From positions 85,080 to 138,160 of the forward strand of contig CAMYOC010000028.1 of assembly GCA_947259915.1 (NCBI GenBank): a stretch of DNA of 53,081 bases, read 5' to 3'. Position 1 is the first letter of the stretch; every line of letters begins with the position of its first letter. Source of the stretch: an uncultured Gammaproteobacteria bacterium. GTDB lineage: Bacteria; Pseudomonadota; Gammaproteobacteria; Steroidobacterales; XN24. The notes beneath the pieces were generated by a model, which saw only the letters and a program-made list of their open reading frames with translations, searched no databases and was not told where the DNA came from. The translations under genes were made by a program, and so were the position numbers. Shown piece after piece: positions 51,761 through 53,081 of the stretch.

Positions 51761-52698
51761 GACCCGCCCTCCACGCCGGCTGTAGCGGTGACCGATTGTG
51801 GTTCGCTATGTGGGGTCTCTGAACCGTCACCGAGGGGCAAGCCCAGCAGGGCATCGCGTTCGTACTCGGGTGTCGCATCGAGACCGGCAAGGATGATCAG
51901 CACGACGCGGCGATTACGCCCGCGGCCGGACTCGGTCAGGTTATCGGCGGCCGGTCGGTACTCACCGAGGCCGGTGACCACCATCCGGGTCGGATCGACG
52001 CCGCGCCGGGTGTAGAGATGCACCACGCTTGCCGCGCGCGCTGCCGAGAGCTCCCAGTTGGACGGGAACTCGGTCGTGCTGATCGGCTGGGTGTCGGTAT
52101 GGCCCTCGACCCGGATCGGGTTCGGGAAGGGTTCGAGAATGTCCGCGATCTGTTCCAGCACCGGCACCGCCGCCGGCGCAATGGTCGCACTGCCGCTGGG
52201 GAACAGGATGTCGGTGTTGATCTCCACCTCGATCCATGAGCGTCTGCGCTGGACCCGTATCAGCGCGTCGTTGATCAACGGACGCATCGCCTGTTCGACC
52301 GCATCGGCCATCTCGCGCAGGGCCGCGTTGATCCCCTCCTCACTGAGACCCGCCGGAAAGTCCTCGCCGACGGCGCGGCCGCTCAGCGGGCCCTTGCGGA
52401 CGTCATCTCCCGGCCTGCTCGGCAGCGTCATCAGCGCCCCGGGCGTCAGCGCCGTATTGGACGACTCACGCAGGCTTTTGGCGGTCTTGTCACCGATCTG
52501 GATCGGCTCTATCGAGCGCGGCGCGCCACTGAACGCCGCGCGCAGAGAATCGGAGAGCACGCGGTACTTGCCCTCGTTGATCGAGGACATGGAATACATG
52601 ACCACGAAGAAGGCCAGCAGCAGGGTCACCAGGTCACCATAGGGGATGGCCCACGCTTCGTGGTTGGCATGCTCCTCGTGACGGTGTTTGCGCGCCAT
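51757..52698 (-). CDS. motB: flagellar motor stator protein MotB/MotD type
   Basis: A 313-residue inner-membrane protein. One helix (IPYGDLVTLLLAFFVVMYSM) carries the proton-accepting Asp22 in YGD. Residues about 160-285 form the OmpA-like peptidoglycan-binding domain with VEGHTDTQP, NWELSAARAASV and GRGRNRRVV. With MotA it makes a proton or sodium channel that drives the flagellar motor. The C-terminal tail after about 285 is loose. MotA precedes it by 10 nt on the same strand. Confidence 0.93.
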   Translation of the reverse strand: MARKHRHEEHANHEAWAIPYGDLVTLLLAFFVVMYSMSSINEGKYRVLSDSLRAAFSGAPRSIEPIQIGDKTAKSLRESSNTALTPGALMTLPSRPGDDVRKGPLSGRAVGEDFPAGLSEEGINAALREMADAVEQAMRPLINDALIRVQRRRSWIEVEINTDILFPSGSATIAPAAVPVLEQIADILEPFPNPIRVEGHTDTQPISTTEFPSNWELSAARAASVVHLYTRRGVDPTRMVVTGLGEYRPAADNLTESGRGRNRRVVLIILAGLDATPEYERDALLGLPLGDGSETPHSEPQSVTATAGVEGGS

Positions 52699-52708
52699 AA
52701 TCCTGTCC

Positions 52709-53081
52709 TCAGCTCAGGTAGCCCTGGAGCTTGACCTCTATGTTGCGCGGGTTCTCGCCCTCGGCGATGGCGATCACGCCCTCGAGCAGGATCTCTTTCA
52801 CCTGGGTCTGTGACTTCACCACTTCCTTGAGCTTGTTGGCGGCGGGCAGGAACAGCAGGTTGGCGAGACCGATACCGTAGATGGTCGCCACGAACGCGGC
52901 GGCGATACCGGAACCGAGCTTGCTGGGGTCGGCCAGATTTTTCATCACCGCCATCAGACCCATGACCGCGCCGATGATGCCGAGGGTGGGCGCGTAGATG
53001 CCGAGACCCTCGAACACCTTGGCGCTTTGTGTGTCTGCCATCTCCCGCGCCTCCAGCTCGACCTCCATGATCTTGCGGATC
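52709..53081 (-). CDS. motA: flagellar motor stator protein MotA (5' partial)
   Basis: The reading frame runs off the right edge; the ATG at 53068 is internal (IRKIMEVELEAREM). The 124 residues seen are the C-terminal part of MotA: GIYAPTLGIIGAVMGLM and YGIGLANLLFLPAANKL, carrying the two conserved prolines that couple ion flow to torque, and the final charged tail. It is the promoter-proximal gene of the mot operon here. Confidence 0.93.
   Translation of the reverse strand, partial: IRKIMEVELEAREMADTQSAKVFEGLGIYAPTLGIIGAVMGLMAVMKNLADPSKLGSGIAAAFVATIYGIGLANLLFLPAANKLKEVVKSQTQVKEILLEGVIAIAEGENPRNIEVKLQGYLS

Overview
The window reads as chromosomal DNA of a high-GC gammaproteobacterium. The strongest taxonomic hint is the block polA - small-RNA-like locus - engB - cytochrome c4 - DsbA-like protein, an order I know from Pseudomonas and Xanthomonas relatives. 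Supporting hints are lptM, rraA, nudC, a YadGH-type exporter, a FleQ-type activator and a MotAB operon with DUF2802. The genus cannot be fixed from sequence alone. Genes are dense and many start codons overlap the preceding stop (ATGA, GTGA, TTGA).

Layout. 0-12.9 kb is mostly housekeeping: a DAK2-DegV fusion (cut by the left edge), a trans-sulfuration enzyme, YedK, the YadGH-like exporter, an alpha/beta hydrolase, a divergent FlhD-like/FlhC-like regulator pair with a cluster of CC(A/T)6GG palindromes between them, RraA, NudC, a TANGO2-like protein, an S9 peptidase and an esterase. 12.9-21.2 kb is one arginine operon: argR-argG-(P-loop protein)-argC-argD-argF'-argB-argH. It carries an acylornithine-type carbamoyltransferase instead of a normal ArgF. 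The residue that decides acetyl versus succinyl specificity is Ala, which predicts succinylated intermediates. No acylglutamate synthase or deacylase gene is present, but an unassigned P-loop protein sits inside the operon. 21.2-27.6 kb holds a thioesterase, a methyltransferase, lptM, polA, a candidate C-rich-loop small RNA with a strong terminator, engB, cytochrome c4 and a DsbA-like protein.

27.7-41.3 kb is more accessory: HemY-type oxidase, lipocalin, several small secreted or membrane proteins, a nucleotide-cyclase-like protein with altered catalytic residues, a LolA-like protein followed by an RND exporter with a C-terminal cyclic-nucleotide-binding domain, two divergent sulfotransferase-type genes and a lipoprotein. 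41.5-45.6 kb is visibly richer in A/T and looks imported. It carries a PiT phosphate transporter interrupted by one in-frame TGA, a Na/Pi-cotransporter/PhoU-like protein and a small coiled-coil protein, flanked by imperfect 23-bp direct repeats. Next to it is tRNA-Arg(CCG), followed downstream by a tandem 184-bp repeat array containing pieces of the tRNA 3' end, an arrangement like the rtT region behind E. coli tyrT.

46.4-53.1 kb is a motility and cyclic-di-GMP region: a FleQ-like activator without an N-terminal domain, then on the other strand motA (cut by the right edge)-motB-54-aa protein-DUF2802-HDOD/GGDEF-GGDEF/EAL. The pair of cyclic-di-GMP enzymes appears to be split by role: the HDOD protein has an intact GGDEF and I-site, while the other has a degenerate GGDEF and an intact EAL.
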